Below, piece by piece: positions 43,299 through 52,353 of a stretch of DNA of 64,000 nt. The position numbers and the translations under genes are program-made. This stretch comes from Weeksellaceae bacterium TAE3-ERU29. GTDB taxonomy: Bacteria > Bacteroidota > Bacteroidia > Flavobacteriales > Weeksellaceae. The notes beneath the pieces are model-generated. The model was not told the origin of the DNA. It did not search any database and saw only the letters and a list, made by a program, of their open reading frames with translations. Position 1 is the stretch's first letter. Every line of letters begins with the position of its first letter. The stretch lies in the NCBI GenBank assembly GCA_019218445.1, contig JAHUUM010000002.1:62001-126000 (forward strand), given 5' to 3'.

Positions 43299-45746
43299 TT
43301 AATAAGGGTCTACATCAAAATCAATGCGAGTAGAACGAAAGGCTTTTACAACATGAAGTTTTTCCAAAGCCTCAAAAAGTAAAGCCTTTACTTTTGCAGA
43401 ATTTTGTCCTTGTTTTATTTTTATAAGTGTTTTAAACCTATATTGATTATTTAATCTTGAAATAAACGGGGCTTCAGGACCTAATAAAGTTTTATCATCA
43501 AAGAAAGCTCGTAGCATTTGCGTATAATAATTTGCGGTTTTCTCGGCAATTTCCTTTTTATGATGTCTAAAAGTTATTTCAATCAGTTTTGTATATGGCG
43601 GATATAAATGCTCAAAACGGTCGTACAAAATTTCGGTTGCTGTTTTCTTGTAATCGAATAAAGTGGCATTTTGCAAAATTGGATTCTCTGCATTAAAAGC
43701 CTGAATTAAAACTTTTCCACGTTCTTTTCTTCGTCCTGCTCGTCCCGCTACTTGCACAATCCTTTGGAAAGCTCTTTCATGAGCTCTAAAATCAGGGAAA
43801 TTTAATAAGCTGTCGGCTCTTATGATTCCCACTAAATTAACATCGTCAAAATCTAATCCTTTGGTTACCATTTGAGTCCCTACAAGTAAATCTATTTCAT
43901 GATTCTGAAAAGCAGTGATTAATTTCTCAAAAGCAAATTTTCTCCGCATACTGTCCACGTCCATTCGGGCAATATTTTTATCGGGAAACATGGCCGAAAA
44001 TTCATCTTCTATCTGCTCTGTTCCTAAGCCTACAGTTTTTAATTCCGTAGAATTACATTGATAGCATTTATGCGGTTTTGCCTGAGTATGTCCGCAATAA
44101 TGGCATTTAAGTTCGTGTGTTAACTTATGGTAAGTTAAAGCCACATCGCAATTCGAGCAAAATGGTGTATGTCCACAAGTTTCACATTCTAAAATGGGTG
44201 AATAACCTCGTCTGTTTTGGAAAATAATAACTTGTTTCTGAGCCTTAAACGTACTTCTAATTTCTTCCTCTAATCGGTTAGAGATATTTCCTAAAATTCG
44301 TTTTTGTTTGTAAGCCTTTTTTAAATCAATTATTTCCATTTCAGGCATTTGCACATTGCCGTAGCGTTCGGTTAAACTTACATAACCAATCTTGTTTTCT
44401 TGTGCTAAATGATACATTTCCAGCGAAGGTGTAGCTGACCCCATTAATACTTTTGCGTTATTCATTTTCGCCCAAACCATTGCTGAATCCCGAGCGTGAT
44501 AAAATGGTTTTGTATCATTTTGTTTTAAAGAAGTTTCATGCTCTTCATCAACTATAATTAAACCTAAATTCTGAATAGGTAAAAACAAAGATGACCTTGC
44601 CCCAATGATTATTTTGTATTCATTATTTAAAGTTTTTTGCCAAAGTTCAACTCTTTCATTCTGGTTGAATTTTGAATGATAAACGCCTACTTTATCACCG
44701 AAATATTTTTGAATTCTTTGCGTAAGTTGAGTTGTGAGTGCTATCTCAGGCAAAAGATAAAGCACATTTTTATTTTTGGCTAAAGCCTTTTCAATCAGTT
44801 TTATATAAATTTCTGTTTTCCCCGATGACGTTACGCCATGTAAAAGTACATTGTCTTTTTCCTTAAAAAGCGAAAGAATTTCATTAAAAGCTCTGTTTTG
44901 TTCTTGGCTTAATTCTTTAATTCGTTTTAATTCTTCATCATAAGTATCAATTCGTTCAGTTTTATTTTCGTAGATTTCAACTAAACCTTTTTCTTCTAAA
45001 TTTCTTAATTGAGCATGAGTTCCGCCATAAGTTTTTAAAAAGTCCGAAACTTTTATAGGCGAAGTATTTTGCTTTTGTAAAGTGAATAATTGTAAAAATA
45101 ATTCACGCTGTTTGGGTGCTCTGCTGATTTCGTTTAATAAAGCACTTAAATTCTCTGATTTTAAATCAATATTTACTCGAATATAATTATCGATTTTTGG
45201 AGTATATTTCTCGATTAATTTTTCATCAAGAGTAACTAAACCATAATTCATTAATTCTTTTAATAATGGAATTGCCGATTTTTTTTCTACGATTTCAGCA
45301 CACTCATCAACAGAGAGTAACTCCCTGTGTTGCAAGGCTTCCCAAATAATGTAAGCATCGTCGGAAACTTCCATTTCAGGTAAAATATCTTTCCCTTTGA
45401 TTGCTTTTACAAAAGTATCACTATCCAGCCTCAGAGCCGACGGGAAAACGTTTTTATAAACATCTCCCAGCGAACACATATAATATTTCGCTATCCATTC
45501 CCAAAATTTAATTTGCTGACTTTCGACTAAAGGAGTTTCGTCTAAAATTGCATGAATTGGTTTGGTTTTATATAATTCAGGTTGATTATTATGCAATGAA
45601 TAGACAATACCGGTGTATAATTTTCGCTGACCAAAAGGAACAGAAACACGTTGCCCTACTTTTATATACGGTGCAATATCCTCAGTCACAGTATAACTGA
45701 ACGTTCCCTGTAATGGTAAAGGTAAAATAATTTCGGCAAATTGCAT
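43299..45746 (-). CDS. priA: Primosomal protein N' (replication restart helicase PriA)
   Basis: An 815-residue protein. The N-terminal DNA-binding domain (FAEIILPLPLQGTFSYTV, VGQRVSVPFGQRKLYTGIV) is followed by helicase motifs: Walker A GVTSSGKTEIY, DEEH in LIIVDEEHETS, GSATPSLE, and motif VI VAGRAGR. Zinc ligands are CETCGHTPFCSNC and CHYCGHTQAKPHKCYQC between the two lobes, as in PriA. It reloads the replisome at stalled forks. The start is at 45746 on the minus strand. It is independent of the cassette to its right, from which a repeat with a bidirectional hairpin separates it. Confidence 0.95.
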   Translation of the reverse strand: MQFAEIILPLPLQGTFSYTVTEDIAPYIKVGQRVSVPFGQRKLYTGIVYSLHNNQPELYKTKPIHAILDETPLVESQQIKFWEWIAKYYMCSLGDVYKNVFPSALRLDSDTFVKAIKGKDILPEMEVSDDAYIIWEALQHRELLSVDECAEIVEKKSAIPLLKELMNYGLVTLDEKLIEKYTPKIDNYIRVNIDLKSENLSALLNEISRAPKQRELFLQLFTLQKQNTSPIKVSDFLKTYGGTHAQLRNLEEKGLVEIYENKTERIDTYDEELKRIKELSQEQNRAFNEILSLFKEKDNVLLHGVTSSGKTEIYIKLIEKALAKNKNVLYLLPEIALTTQLTQRIQKYFGDKVGVYHSKFNQNERVELWQKTLNNEYKIIIGARSSLFLPIQNLGLIIVDEEHETSLKQNDTKPFYHARDSAMVWAKMNNAKVLMGSATPSLEMYHLAQENKIGYVSLTERYGNVQMPEMEIIDLKKAYKQKRILGNISNRLEEEIRSTFKAQKQVIIFQNRRGYSPILECETCGHTPFCSNCDVALTYHKLTHELKCHYCGHTQAKPHKCYQCNSTELKTVGLGTEQIEDEFSAMFPDKNIARMDVDSMRRKFAFEKLITAFQNHEIDLLVGTQMVTKGLDFDDVNLVGIIRADSLLNFPDFRAHERAFQRIVQVAGRAGRRKERGKVLIQAFNAENPILQNATLFDYKKTATEILYDRFEHLYPPYTKLIEITFRHHKKEIAEKTANYYTQMLRAFFDDKTLLGPEAPFISRLNNQYRFKTLIKIKQGQNSAKVKALLFEALEKLHVVKAFRSTRIDFDVDPY

Positions 45747-45825
45747 ATTTAAACTTATTTAAGCCAAAAATAAGGATTAAATAAGGAATTACAAGAGGGA
45801 ATAATATTTTACTTCTTAAAAAAAA

Positions 45826-45909
45826 AGCCATCTCAAAATTTATTGAAACGGCTTTTTTTATTGATTTTTGTTTGTTACTCTCCACAGGAATGGCTTCAAA
45901 TATTAAAAG
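45826..45909. repeat. Direct repeat A, left edge of the 46-52 kb cassette, with terminator hairpin
   Basis: A hairpin (AGCCATCTCAA ... TTGAAACGGCT, two mismatches) with T-runs on both strands, then a shared stretch ending GGAATGGCTTCAAATATTAA. It matches 52354-52441 over about 85 bases in the same orientation. The hairpin can end both the cassette operon and readthrough to its right. Confidence 0.7.
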
Positions 45910-45949
45910 AGGTTTGTGGATGTTAGGACACATTTAAAAAAAAATATTA

Positions 45950-46174
45950 TTACCCTATCTTCGTAACTTCTAAAGTTATGTTACTTAACATAGACGGAAC
46001 TTTTGAAATATCTATTCCATAAGTCCTTATAAACGCATCATTTATTGCTTCTTTTCCTTTTTGGAATGATAAGGGACTTCCTCCATCATACATAAATACC
46101 ACACTCATCCCTTTTTCTAACCTAATTTGGTTAATTACTTTTGACGTTCTTACAGTCGCTCTGTATTGTGCCAT
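45950..46174 (-). CDS. Small DUF6140-like protein, last gene of the cassette operon
   Basis: A 74-residue cytoplasmic protein. The layout RATVRTSKVINQIRLEKGMS, VVFMYDGGSPLSF, INDAFIRTYGIDISK, LSNITLEVTKIG matches what I remember of DUF6140, a short Bacteroidota family without known function. It starts 21 bases after the 767-residue protein's stop. Because it closes the same operon as the AAA+ ATPase set, it is likely part of that system. Confidence 0.6.
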   Translation of the reverse strand: MAQYRATVRTSKVINQIRLEKGMSVVFMYDGGSPLSFQKGKEAINDAFIRTYGIDISKVPSMLSNITLEVTKIG

Positions 46175-46195
46175 AATTACTTGTTTTTAAAATTA

Positions 46196-48499
46196 TTATT
46201 TGTTATTTATTTTTTCTATTTCTATAATTCTTTCTTCACTTATTCCTAACGAATTAGCTAAACGATTTAATATTCTACGTTCTTTTTCACTAACGAGACC
46301 ATCAGACACAAATTCTCTAAATCCTTCTAAGTATTCTTTTTCTTCTGCGGTCAGTCTTATACTACTTTCTAATTCTTTTGCTCTTTCTTCGGTAATATTG
46401 AACCGCTTTCTATATCTTTCCAATATCATTCTTTCCTTTTCATCAATAATACCGTCATCTTCTAACATAAATTTAACCTCCTTTAAATAACATTCTTCAT
46501 TTTTATTTGAAGAGTCTATAACTTCTATTTCTGGTATATCTTGTAATGGTATCTCTAGATTAGTAACATCTATTGTATTATTATCATAAAACTCCCCCAT
46601 AGGTTTAAAGGTTACACTTACTTTCCATTCAGATTCTTTATTGTTTTTTACTTGAGTTTCCATTTTTTGCTCTGCTCCTCCTTTTATAGAAGTAAATAGA
46701 ACACTCAACTCTGCGTTAATCTCTGTTATTTCTGAATTTGATAAAATCTGATTTTTTTTAGAAGAAAAATATTCATTATGGTTTAATAAATCTCCATCTA
46801 AACGCTGTTGTACTAATCTTTGCCAACCAGATTCATTAGGTAACCAAACTAAATTATCAGGAACAAATGGCTTTTTAGTCGGATTAAATGTTTGATGCCT
46901 TCCTATCTTTAAATTACTTTTTTGCAAAGAATCATTTATTCTATCATTTTCAAAATTACCTTTAATATTTGTCAAACCTATATTAATATCATCTGCTCTA
47001 ACTTTTTTATTCAAATGATTATGAGTTTCATTGTCCTCTCCTTTTATACTCTCAATAGAAATAGAAGTAGCTCCTAAACATTGTAACAAATAGCAATACT
47101 CATTTATTCTATCATTAAATAACTCATAATCATAATTATCTATGGGTAAATAACTATCTTTTTTAAATGGGTGACAAACATATGTATGGTTATTTTTAGG
47201 GTGAGTTATAGGAAAATGCACTTGAGGTAAATTAGCTCTATTTACAAGTGTTAAATGAGAAGATTTAAAAAGTTTATCTGTATCTGAAACTACAATAAGC
47301 TGTCTATCTTGAAAATCTATTTCTTTAAAACTAGCAATATAGTCATTATAATGAGTCTTTTTTAATCTATCTAATGAAAATACATCACTTGTATTTCCAC
47401 TTCCTTTTTTTAACTCCTTTAATTCATCATAAGCGAGTGCAACTTCATATAAATTCCCTTCATCTTTATTAATTTCTGCTTGTGCTTGTAAATAATATGA
47501 CATAAATTCTACGTACTCTGGTGTATATTTAAAGAAAGGCTCTAATGCATAGCCTATTTCTTTATCTTGATTACCTAATAACATCATTTCATCTAATTCT
47601 GCCATTTCAGGATCTTGTTCTATCAGATATCTTTCTAAACTAATTTTAGATTCTTTTAGCTGTTCAAATAACTCTAATGCTATATCTCTACGATTAGTCT
47701 TTAAAGCTGATTTTATACCATAAAAGATATAAGTAATATAAAAATCTTTTTCTAAATCTTTACTTTCAACATCTACGGAATCTGCTAATTGATAAGCCTC
47801 TTCATATTTTTCCCTATCTATTAAATCTTTTATCTGACTAAGAAGGTTATCTCCCCACTCTTTATCTCTACTTGAGTTTTCTTTAAAATTTTCAGCTATC
47901 TCACTAAAAAAGGGCACCAAATTATTAATAAAATAACTTCTGCTGTATTGGAATGAACGAGCAAAAAATAGAATTGGAATATTTACATAATTCCTTTCAT
48001 CTAAAAGATAAAAAGCACAGCCATCTATTTTTTCTTTTATTCCTTTATCCTCTGTGAAATATTCATAAGTAGGATCTTTATCTATGATAAGAGAATTTCC
48101 TTTATCTATATTAGAGGCTATATCATTTACATATTCAATATGTCCTAGATTATCCCAAGTTATAAAAAATAAAATATCTTCTTCTTTATCCCAACCATCT
48201 GTTTCTACCGTTGTATGAAAAACTATTCCTTCTTTCAAAACACAACAAGAATAATGAAAGATTCTTGTAGAAGTAAAAAAATCGCCCTTTATTGTATAGT
48301 TTCTACGAAATAAAACATAAATTGTTTCTTCTTCCTCTATACCAATCAAATTCCTAAAGGACAACTCTTCTCCTTTAGACATGGTTTGATTATTACTTTT
48401 CTTTAGTTGCCCATCTAAATTTACATAGATATCACCTTCAGATAAAGTAGTTTTATCTATACCATATTTTCTTATTGCTTCTCGTATTATATTTTCCAT
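46196..48499 (-). CDS. 767-residue cassette protein with two C-terminal helical EF-hand/TerB-like repeats
   Basis: No known family is recognised in the body. The N-terminal third is soluble alpha/beta, and the middle has TPR-like helices. Later there is a segment with ISIESIKGEDNETHNHLNKK and KPFVPDNLVWLPNESGWQRL. The C-terminus has two similar repeats, FMLEDDGIIDEKERMILERY and FVSDGLVSEKERRILNRLAN, each followed by (G)I(S/T)EERxxExE, resembling TerB or SHOCT-like adaptor helices. It has its own promoter 48576-48602, besides the upstream operon. It is likely a core, perhaps scaffold, protein of the cassette. Confidence 0.6.
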   Translation of the reverse strand: MENIIREAIRKYGIDKTTLSEGDIYVNLDGQLKKSNNQTMSKGEELSFRNLIGIEEEETIYVLFRRNYTIKGDFFTSTRIFHYSCCVLKEGIVFHTTVETDGWDKEEDILFFITWDNLGHIEYVNDIASNIDKGNSLIIDKDPTYEYFTEDKGIKEKIDGCAFYLLDERNYVNIPILFFARSFQYSRSYFINNLVPFFSEIAENFKENSSRDKEWGDNLLSQIKDLIDREKYEEAYQLADSVDVESKDLEKDFYITYIFYGIKSALKTNRRDIALELFEQLKESKISLERYLIEQDPEMAELDEMMLLGNQDKEIGYALEPFFKYTPEYVEFMSYYLQAQAEINKDEGNLYEVALAYDELKELKKGSGNTSDVFSLDRLKKTHYNDYIASFKEIDFQDRQLIVVSDTDKLFKSSHLTLVNRANLPQVHFPITHPKNNHTYVCHPFKKDSYLPIDNYDYELFNDRINEYCYLLQCLGATSISIESIKGEDNETHNHLNKKVRADDINIGLTNIKGNFENDRINDSLQKSNLKIGRHQTFNPTKKPFVPDNLVWLPNESGWQRLVQQRLDGDLLNHNEYFSSKKNQILSNSEITEINAELSVLFTSIKGGAEQKMETQVKNNKESEWKVSVTFKPMGEFYDNNTIDVTNLEIPLQDIPEIEVIDSSNKNEECYLKEVKFMLEDDGIIDEKERMILERYRKRFNITEERAKELESSIRLTAEEKEYLEGFREFVSDGLVSEKERRILNRLANSLGISEERIIEIEKINNK

Positions 48500-48575
48500 A
48501 AAAATTAGTTTTTATAAAATTAGGAATTATTCTTCACGTAGGATTTGTCTCACTTATATTTTAATATGAAAGTCA

Positions 48576-48602
48576 CAAAGATAAATATTTTATTATAAGC
48601 AA
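48576..48602 (-). promoter_or_regulatory. Internal promoter before the 767-residue protein gene
   Basis: Minus strand TATCTTTG (48576-48583), with TTG 16 bases upstream (48600-48602). It lies in the 144-base gap between the AAA+ gene and the 767-residue gene, so the last two genes may be separately controlled. Confidence 0.5.
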
Positions 48603-48643
48603 TTAAAATATTAATTTTTCAAGCATTACCCTATCTATTTTTA

Positions 48644-49879
48644 CTATACCTTTTCTGATTTCTCTTTCTCCAAGTTTTCTTTTATCTTGGATTGTATTTT
48701 CTCTTTAAATTCTTTACTGATTTTACCTTTACCTCTCTCTTCTTCTAATTTTTGTAATTTATCTTTTGTACTTTCAAAACCTTTTGTAAATGCAGAAGAT
48801 TTCACTCTATCTTTATCCTCTTTTACTGCGATTGTAAGGCTTTCTAAAACCGCATTTTTTATATCTCTACCCGAAAAACCCTCGGATATTTCTGCTAATT
48901 CCTTACAAAGGTTATCTTTATCTACCTCTTCAGAAAACGGAACTCCTGACGGAATGGTAGAAAAAATTATCTTCTCCCTTACCTCCTTAGTCGGCAAATC
49001 AAAATGAATATGTTTTAATATTCTCGATTCAAAGGCTTTATCATAGTTTTTCACTAAGTTAGTTGCAAATATCACAACCCCTTCAAAATCTTCTAACAAA
49101 ATCAACATTTGACTTCTAAGCGAGTTCACTGCTTGGTCTGAGCTATTAGATACGTTTTCTATTCTCTTTCCCAAAAAAGAATCTGCTTCATCAAAAAACA
49201 AAACAGCTTTTTCTTCTTCTGCTACTCGAAAAGCTTTAAATAAATTTTTAGGGGCATCTCCCACATATTTAGACTCTATTTCTGCATAATTTACTGCCAA
49301 AATATTTTGCCCCAATTCATTTGCTATTGCTTGAGAAACCATAGTTTTCCCCGTACCCGGAGGACCATAAAAGTTTAAAATAAGTTTTGGTTTTGCATCT
49401 ACCTCAGAAAAGCCCCAATAGTCATAAATATGTTTTTGATACTCTATTAATGTCAAAGACAGCTCTATCTCTTCTTTTACTTCTTTAGGTAAAATTACCC
49501 TATCTAAGCTATATTTGGGTTTTTGTGCCTTAAATATAGTTTCTCCATTTTTAGCCTTCTTTTCTTTTCCCAAACTTAACTCAAAGTCATCTTTATCTTC
49601 TTTATTTTGAAAAATATAAATAGAAGGAAAATCTTTTAAAACCTCTTTATTATCTCTAAATATTATTTGTTTTCTAAAGTCTAATGTATCTTTTACCTCC
49701 TCAAAATTTTGTATTTTATTCTGAACAAAAAAACTTGAACTATTTGTCAGTTTTATCTCTGTACTATCTTCAGGTAATTTTTTAGAAAGGCTTACAAAAT
49801 AATGTAAGCCCTCACTTTTTTCTTCAACTATTTCTATAATCTTATTTATAAGATTTTGAGTATTTTCTGAATAACTCAT
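48644..49879 (-). CDS. AAA+ ATPase of the cassette, FIGNL/Spastin-like
   Basis: A 411-residue AAA+ protein. Its N-terminal 120 residues are unique. Then come Walker A GPPGTGKT (172-179), Walker B VLFFDEAD (226-233), sensor 1 FATN (271-274), arginine-finger region FESRILKHIHFDLP, and a C-terminal helical lid with a Lys/Glu-rich coil (KEKIQSKIKENLEKEKSEK). This is the classical-clade type that threads or remodels substrates. There are no protease motifs. It overlaps the upstream 119-residue gene by 4 bases, so they are coupled. It probably acts on the small tail-bearing proteins. Confidence 0.85.
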   Translation of the reverse strand: MSYSENTQNLINKIIEIVEEKSEGLHYFVSLSKKLPEDSTEIKLTNSSSFFVQNKIQNFEEVKDTLDFRKQIIFRDNKEVLKDFPSIYIFQNKEDKDDFELSLGKEKKAKNGETIFKAQKPKYSLDRVILPKEVKEEIELSLTLIEYQKHIYDYWGFSEVDAKPKLILNFYGPPGTGKTMVSQAIANELGQNILAVNYAEIESKYVGDAPKNLFKAFRVAEEEKAVLFFDEADSFLGKRIENVSNSSDQAVNSLRSQMLILLEDFEGVVIFATNLVKNYDKAFESRILKHIHFDLPTKEVREKIIFSTIPSGVPFSEEVDKDNLCKELAEISEGFSGRDIKNAVLESLTIAVKEDKDRVKSSAFTKGFESTKDKLQKLEEERGKGKISKEFKEKIQSKIKENLEKEKSEKV

Positions 49880-50235
49880 ATAACTAATACTTTTTCTCTA
49901 TTTAAACTTATATCTAACTCAGGGTCTATTTCATCATAATCAATTCTTATTGTTGAATGTATTTTACGTCCTGTCTCATCTGATAAAATACCATAAGTTT
50001 CTTTTCCCTGTCTTAACAAAGCATATGTATCGTAAGTTTCTTCTTCTTTCTTAAACAAACTGTACTTATTAAAATTTCCTTGTTCTCTATTTTTTTTCAC
50101 TAGCTCTCCTAAATTCTCTTTTATAGCTTGCTTTCCTGTTTCTCTTGTAAGATATTCCACAAAAGAGACAACTAATTTCCCTATGGCTACCCCCGCAGCA
50201 TATAGAGCATATCCAGGTATTAGATACTTCCACAT
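49876..50235 (-). CDS. Small cassette protein with N-terminal membrane segment, tail diverged
   Basis: A 119-residue protein. A hydrophobic N-terminus (LIPGYALYAAGVAIGKLVVS) gives one probable membrane segment, and a charged region follows. The C-terminal half (TYGILSDETGRKIHSTIRID) and the end NREKVLVI align loosely with the tails of the three genes upstream, which end FGDKxML-type. It is translationally coupled to the AAA+ gene (4-base overlap) and begins 4 bases after the 125-residue gene. Function is unknown. Confidence 0.7.
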   Translation of the reverse strand: MWKYLIPGYALYAAGVAIGKLVVSFVEYLTRETGKQAIKENLGELVKKNREQGNFNKYSLFKKEEETYDTYALLRQGKETYGILSDETGRKIHSTIRIDYDEIDPELDISLNREKVLVI

Positions 50236-50238
50236 AAT

Positions 50239-50616
50239 TTATTCAAGTATAAGCATATCTTTATCCCCAAAAGCATCTAAAAGATTTGTTTCTAAGGTAT
50301 TCGCTTTCACTATTAAAGTATTGTCTGTTAATATCTCTCGTGTTTGCTCGTTATAATATGTTAGAACATAATACGGGAAATCATTATATAACCTAAATGC
50401 TTCTCCATTTGTATTATCAACCTTTAACACTATGGCTTTTAAGTTTGTTGTTGGTTTTTCTTGTCGCTGAAAATAATCTTTTATATAACGAAGTGTTAAC
50501 TTATCAACTTCTTCTTTCTTTATCTCTTCCTGACTATTTTTATAATAATAGTACACTGCTCCGGCAACAATTGCTACACCGATTAAGCCTAAAATAATTT
50601 TACTTGTATTTTCCAT
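50239..50616 (-). CDS. Small cassette protein, single membrane segment, FGDKDML tail
   Basis: A 125-residue protein. A membrane segment (IILGLIGVAIVAGAVYYYY) leads to a helical linker, then a beta-type domain (VLTYYNEQTREILTDNTLIV) and the tail LLDAFGDKDMLILE. The tail and preceding domain match the 133-residue neighbour (TYYDEDTQEIL; EKFGDKEMLIIE), so these are paralogues with different N-termini. Its DNA-level tail is also conserved. Topology probably leaves the tail in the cytoplasm, where the AAA+ ATPase can reach it. Confidence 0.75.
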   Translation of the reverse strand: MENTSKIILGLIGVAIVAGAVYYYYKNSQEEIKKEEVDKLTLRYIKDYFQRQEKPTTNLKAIVLKVDNTNGEAFRLYNDFPYYVLTYYNEQTREILTDNTLIVKANTLETNLLDAFGDKDMLILE

Positions 50617-50629
50617 CTCTTTTTTATTT

Positions 50630-51031
50630 TTATTCTATTATTAACATTTCTTTGTCTCCAAATTTTTCTTGGGTTTCACTATCCAATGACTCGTATTCAT
50701 TTACTTCTGTATATTCTTCTAAAATTTCCTGTGTATCCTCATCATAATATGTATTTATAACGACTCCTTTACTATTACTACTCAACCCTAAATCTAATGT
50801 CTTATGATTTCCTGTAGCTATATAATTTTTCACCAATAATGAGATACCTTTTGCATTAGGTTTTTTCTGCATTACTTTATCATGTATTCCTCGAAACCAA
50901 TTTGCTAAATTCTTGAAAAAACTAAATATCGCAACAAATACCTTTTTAAGTTTATCCCATACCGCTAACAAGGACACCAAAATAACATTTGTTTCCTTTT
51001 TAAATGCTGACTTTAAATAATCAAATACCAT
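50630..51031 (-). CDS. Small cassette protein with amphipathic or hydrophobic helix, FGDKEML tail
   Basis: A 133-residue protein. A hydrophobic/aromatic helix (NVILVSLLAVWDKLKKVFVA, then IFSFFKNLANWF) suggests membrane association. The central and C-terminal domain carries VVINTYYDEDTQEILEEYTE and ends EKFGDKEMLIIE, matching the neighbour at 50239. It begins 8 bases after the stop of the 144-residue gene. No enzymatic motif is seen. Confidence 0.75.
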   Translation of the reverse strand: MVFDYLKSAFKKETNVILVSLLAVWDKLKKVFVAIFSFFKNLANWFRGIHDKVMQKKPNAKGISLLVKNYIATGNHKTLDLGLSSNSKGVVINTYYDEDTQEILEEYTEVNEYESLDSETQEKFGDKEMLIIE

Positions 51032-51039
51032 ATTTTTTT

Positions 51040-51474
51040 TTATAAATTAATTAATAACATATTTTTATCTCCAAATGCTTCTTTTAAGTCAGCAGACTTC
51101 ATATCACAACGTAAACAGAAAACTCTATCTGCAATTACTGCTTTTTTATCTCTGTTTAAATACTGCATAAACAACTCTAATTTATCATTTTCATTTCTAC
51201 CCAAATCTAAAAGAGCTACAAAATGAGCCTCCTCTATTCTATTCTCTCTAATGATTTCTTTTAGATTTTGAATGTCTAATTTCTCTATGGAAATCATAAC
51301 ACAAGGTTTATAAGTCTTTTTTTCAACAAACTCAGTTGCCTTGTTTATCGCTTTTTCTGCTCTTTCTAATCCTTCTTTTAGATTTTCACCGTGCTCTTCT
51401 AAAAAAGCTGTAATTTGTTTTAAATTATCTCCTTTAAAAACATTTTGAAGATTTTCTACAATTACTTTATTCAT
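51040..51474 (-). CDS. First small cassette protein, soluble, FGDKNML tail
   Basis: A 144-residue protein with no membrane segment. The N-terminal coiled or helical half (NLKQITAFLEEHGENLKEGL, RAEKAINKATEFVEKK) precedes an alpha/beta region (VALLDLGRNENDKLELFMQY) and the tail LKEAFGDKNMLLINL. This tail matches those of the next two genes despite different upstream sequence. It is the first gene after the cassette promoter, with a -7 box at 51520-51527. Confidence 0.75.
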   Translation of the reverse strand: MNKVIVENLQNVFKGDNLKQITAFLEEHGENLKEGLERAEKAINKATEFVEKKTYKPCVMISIEKLDIQNLKEIIRENRIEEAHFVALLDLGRNENDKLELFMQYLNRDKKAVIADRVFCLRCDMKSADLKEAFGDKNMLLINL

Positions 51475-51519
51475 AATTTTTAATTTATTTTATTATCTTA
51501 TTTATTATAATTAACACTG

Positions 51520-51527
51520 CAAATATA
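51520..51527 (-). promoter_or_regulatory. -7 box of the cassette operon
   Basis: Reads TATATTTG on the minus strand, 45 bases before the first gene. A palindrome-like ACGC-CAAA-GCGT lies at about 51538-51549 and may be an operator for the divergent XRE regulator. The rest of 51550-51939 is AT-rich with no gene recognised. Confidence 0.5.
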
Positions 51528-51939
51528 ATTTCACACTACGCCAAAGCGTGTCTTTCAAAAAAAAATCTGTAAATTTTTTTTACAAATAAGCTTTATTAAA
51601 CTTTTTAGATAATTTAGGAATATATATATTTGCTGTAAACCATGTGATAATGTTCCTTTTCTAAACACAGAAATTATTTACCAAGGAACAATATTTATAT
51701 CTCAATTAATATAAATTTTTATATGAACGTAGTTAAATATTAATAAAATCACCCTTTAAAGGATTATTATGACAACCTAAGTCGCTCAACTTAAAAATAC
51801 ATAAAAAATGAATAAATTTATTATCTACTTTCATCATAATTTATATTTTTTAACATCAATAATCAATTATTTAAGAAATTTAATTTCCCAAAGATGAGGA
51901 ATACCTAATATTTAAGCTTAAACAAAAACGAATATTTTA

Positions 51940-51981
51940 ATACATAAAATGAATAAAACAATACATAAAATGAATAAAGTA
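51940..51981 (+). repeat. 21-bp tandem duplication over the XRE start, with a third copy upstream
   Basis: ATACATAAAATGAATAAAACA is followed at once by ATACATAAAATGAATAAAGTA, so the start region and its ATG are doubled in frame (ATG at 51949 and 51970). A related copy, ATACATAAAAAATGAATAAA, lies at 51798-51817. The repeat could be an operator for the regulator. Confidence 0.65.
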
Positions 51982-52329
51982 GGTTTTAATATTAGAAAAA
52001 TAAGAGAAAAAAAAGGCTATTCCCAAGAATATATGGCTCAAGAACTGGAAATTAGCCAAGCTACGTATGCTCGTATAGAAAATCAAGCTACACGACTTAC
52101 TGTTGAACGACTTTATCAGATAGCTGAAATTTTAAATACAGATATAGCAGAATTTTTTAATGCAAGCCAACTTACTATTCAACATCAAGAAAATCAACAA
52201 GGCTCATACGGAAATGGATATGTTCAGAATTTACATGTTGAAAATAAAGAAGTGTATGAGAAATTAATAGAAACTTTAGAAAGCCAAGTAAATTATTTAA
52301 AAGAAAGATTAAAACTCTACGAGAATTAA
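51949..52329 (+). CDS. XRE-family HTH regulator, divergent from the cassette operon
   Basis: A 126-residue protein. It has an HTH_3 domain (IRKIREKKGYSQEYMAQELE, then ISQATYARIENQATRLTVER) and a C-terminal coiled coil (EVYEKLIETLESQVNYLKER). Start choice is ambiguous: ATG 51949 or ATG 51970, both inside a 21-bp duplication; the second gives MNKVGFN and a more typical length. It lies about 470 bases from the operon it probably controls, in the opposite direction. It is followed by hairpin repeat B at 52354. Confidence 0.88.
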   Translation: MNKTIHKMNKVGFNIRKIREKKGYSQEYMAQELEISQATYARIENQATRLTVERLYQIAEILNTDIAEFFNASQLTIQHQENQQGSYGNGYVQNLHVENKEVYEKLIETLESQVNYLKERLKLYEN

Positions 52330-52353
52330 TAAATTAAAATTCTATAAATAAGT

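Noticed and set aside
51808-51897. 29-codon ORF downstream of a copy of the XRE start repeat
   Set aside because: Very hydrophobic and AT-driven composition, no promoter, and it arises from the ATGAATAAA repeat copy; not supported as a gene.
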